Shown here piece by piece: positions 62,200-64,000 of a DNA stretch of 64,000 bases. Below the pieces are notes generated by a model that saw only the letters and a list, made by a program, of their open reading frames with translations, was not told the DNA's origin and made no database searches. Source of the stretch: Cardiocondyla obscurior (lineage: Eukaryota; Arthropoda; Insecta; Hymenoptera; Formicidae); the NCBI RefSeq assembly GCF_019399895.1, contig NC_091891.1, positions 1,240,001-1,304,000 on the forward strand. Reading direction: 5' to 3'. Position numbers and translations under genes: made by a program. How positions within the stretch are numbered: the stretch's first letter is position 1; each line of letters opens with the position of its first letter.

Positions 62200-63285
62200 A
62201 TGATCCCGGCAAAGATATTCCGATTGATTCACACAAACAATCTGGCAGGGCTCTGGCAGGCAACAAACAAATCTCTGCTGGCCAAACTTCGGAAGAAGAC
62301 CGGCTACACTTTTGCAAACTGCAAGAAAGCCCTCGAGCTGCACGAGAACGACGTGGATAAGGTGAAAAGCACCTCTATGACCGCCTAGGCGTGTACTTTG
62401 CAGTTACAATTGACTTATGACAGAATCTCTTAGTTGTTCCTTGCTCCAGGCAGAGACATGGCTGAGAGAACAAGCGCAACAATACGGCTGGACTCAAGCA
62501 GCCAAACTGAAGGGTCGCAATACCAGCCAAGGTCTGATTACAGTAACAGTGGATGGCCATCATGCAGCACTGGTTGAGATTAACTGTGAGACAGATTTTG
62601 TGGCACGGAATAAGAAGTTTCATAACCTTGCCGAAACCGTAATCTCTGCGGTATTGAATCATGCAAAATCCCAGAAGATTCAAAGCGAAGTACAACGGAC
62701 GGTCTTTCATACGGACATCCTGAAAGACCTGGTGGCAGCAGATGGCAAACCTGTAAGTGATCATTCCGCCCTGATAATTGGCACGGTAGGCGAGAATATC
62801 AGCGTAAGGCGCGCTCTCGCAATTAGCGTACAATCACCGAACGTGACGCTGTTCGGCTGCACACATCCGGCGCCGATGAACCCCATACCCGTGTCCTTTG
62901 GCAAATACGGCGCCCTTGTGGCCATCAAATGCAAGGAAAACGATAACATGCTAGGTACACAGCTCTGCCAGCACATCATTGGTAGGTTTTTTTTTCTGAA
63001 AATACTTGTATTGGATTAAGAGAAGAGAAAAAACAGTATTACGATAATTTTCTTTTAACAGGCATGGATCCACAAAAGATTGGAAACCCACAGGTGGACG
63101 AGCCGCACTCTAACACGGACGAGGAGCAATGCATGATCTATCAGGAATTTCTGCTCGATCCTAGTCTCTCTGTGCAGCAGTTACTGGCAGAGTCACATGC
63201 TGAGATTGTTGACTTTGCGCGTTTCGAGATCGGCGAGGAGCCTGATGAGGAATCAACATTGAAAAGCGCTCAGACTTGCGGTTAA
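62200..63285 (+). CDS. Tsfm: Mitochondrial elongation factor Ts
   Basis: Guanine-nucleotide exchange factor that recycles EF-Tu in mitochondrial translation. Three exons: 62200-62361, 62450-62981 and 63062-63285. Introns are 88 and 80 nt, GT..AG, phases agree, and the product is 305 aa (human TSFM about 325). Residues 1-24 are basic and hydrophobic with few acids, suitable as a mitochondrial targeting sequence. The N-terminal UBA-like domain follows: LLAKLRKKTGYTFANCKKALEL (cut after the first exon), then ETWLREQAQQYGWTQAAKL. The family signature TDFVARN is at residues 102-108. The dimerisation core includes PVSFGKYGALVAIKC and a C-terminal LLDPSLSVQQLL. The start ATG directly follows TTCTAG, so a 5'UTR intron may end there. 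It runs divergently from the dynein gene and convergently with the gene at the window end. Confidence 0.94.
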
Positions 63286-63837
63286 TGTCAATTTTGTCTG
63301 AAATTAAATTCAATTATTATCCATCGTTAATTAATTTTTGCAATTATTTTTAATGTAAACATCGAAAAAACAAAGAATTGATGAAAACGGATTCCTAGAT
63401 TATTCACCTTTAAGAAAAAAAAATATTAATATCACTCTCGAATTAGTGCTATGTACAGTTTATCGTGTTATTACAATAAAATCCATGCTAACCTTGTAAA
63501 ATTTAATTTGTTATTTTAATTGTTCTTTTATTATGTATCAACCTCAAAATTCGTAGCGATTATATTATTTGTATAAAATTATATAATATAGAAAACAGAA
63601 TTATATTGAAATATAGAAACGATGTAAATCTTTGTCCTTGAGTGCTTAATATTCTCTTAAATATTTTTATTTTTTGATAAATATAAAAAAATATTTTATA
63701 CGTAATACCAATATTCTTTGAGTGTCAAAATGTAGTTAAGTTAAAAAAAAAAATTAAGTTTCTATTAAAAAAATTCACATGTACGGTCGAGTAAAACATA
63801 AATCTATGAAAGATGCTCGCGGTATAAAGCGCTTGCA
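63286..63837. other. 3' intergenic region, AT-rich
   Basis: AT-rich sequence between the convergent ends of EF-Ts and the following gene. Nothing beyond the EF-Ts polyadenylation signal is recognised, except TTTATT on the plus strand near 63,667, a possible minus-strand AATAAA. Confidence 0.55.
63475..63480 (+). terminator. Tsfm: Polyadenylation signal of EF-Ts
   Basis: AATAAA about 190 nt after the stop codon. Confidence 0.6.
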
Positions 63838-63953
63838 CTAGTTTTTGCTTTGGTTCTTTTCAATTTTCTCGCAAGCCTGACCGATTTCCACAGCCACATT
63901 CGAGAGTCCTTTTTCCAATAAAGCGCGATATCCGAGGGAGAATGCTTGATGCC
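63838..63953 (-). CDS. Probable last exon of an unidentified gene (partial)
   Basis: A good acceptor (TTTATTTCTTTTTACAG) at 63,954 opens a frame that begins in phase 2 and ends at TAG (63,838-63,840). It encodes about 37 residues: HQAFSLGYRALLEKGLSNVA, then VEIGQACEKIEKNQSKN. The peptide looks like an amphipathic helical C-terminus. I do not recognise the family. A second frame of the same exon is also open to a later stop, so the reading frame is not certain. Upstream exons lie beyond the window. Confidence 0.5.
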
Positions 63954-64000
63954 CTGTAAAAAGAAATAAATTTTTATTCTTTCGTACAGTCCTCATTTTT

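Noticed and set aside
1..64000. tRNA, rRNA, CRISPR or prokaryotic elements
   Set aside because: No B-box-containing cloverleaf, rRNA-like segment or spaced direct-repeat array was seen.

Overview
This window looks like insect nuclear DNA, most likely from a hymenopteran (an ant would fit). It has compact multi-exon genes with canonical GT..AG introns of about 80-900 bp, very large gene-poor gaps, CpG-rich islands in an AT-rich background, and protein families of animal type. I found no bacterial operons, CRISPR arrays, tRNA or rRNA.

Layout. (1) 1-9.8 kb: gene-poor flank with two GC-rich islands near 1.5 and 2.65 kb. (2) 10.1-11.24 kb, minus strand: a complete four-exon bHLH gene of the Olig/BHLHE22 type (Drosophila Oli), 273 aa. 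(3) 11.2-40 kb: about 29 kb with no recognisable protein-coding gene. It contains the neuronal microRNA mir-124 at 35.19 kb (plus strand) and a series of GC-rich islands. (4) 40.0-61.19 kb, minus strand: a complete 38-exon axonemal dynein heavy chain of the inner-arm DNAH3/DNAH7/DNAH12 group. All 38 exons join in phase and give 3,955 aa. (5) 62.2-63.29 kb, plus strand: mitochondrial elongation factor Ts in three exons, 305 aa. (6) 63.84-63.95 kb, minus strand: a probable last exon of an unidentified gene that continues past the window.

The most unusual feature lies in the non-coding part. Seven GC-rich islands (near 1.5, 2.65, 14.5, 19.6, 23.4, 36.1 and 39.15 kb) each contain a near-perfect RFX-type X-box palindrome (GTTGCC-N1/2-GGCAAC or close). 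In most of them the X-box sits where the plus strand changes from a long purine-rich tract (left) to a long pyrimidine-rich tract (right). Purine tract, palindrome, pyrimidine tract is unchanged by reverse complementation, so each island is a symmetric element. An eighth island (27.8 kb) has the same flanks with the two half-sites 40 bp apart. Five further islands show the purine-to-pyrimidine switch without an X-box. They surround Oli and mir-124, and none lies inside a gene. Two more X-box-like sites, one beside a CCAAT box, lie between the dynein and EF-Ts genes, where RFX control of a ciliary gene would be expected.

How the parts may relate (inference): Oli and miR-124 are both neuronal regulators in animals, and RFX factors control ciliary genes in sensory neurons. 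In insects axonemal dyneins act in sperm flagella and in chordotonal neuron cilia. The window can therefore be read as a neuronal regulatory landscape next to a ciliary motor gene. The islands may be divergent enhancers, promoters or boundary elements; the sequence alone does not decide which.
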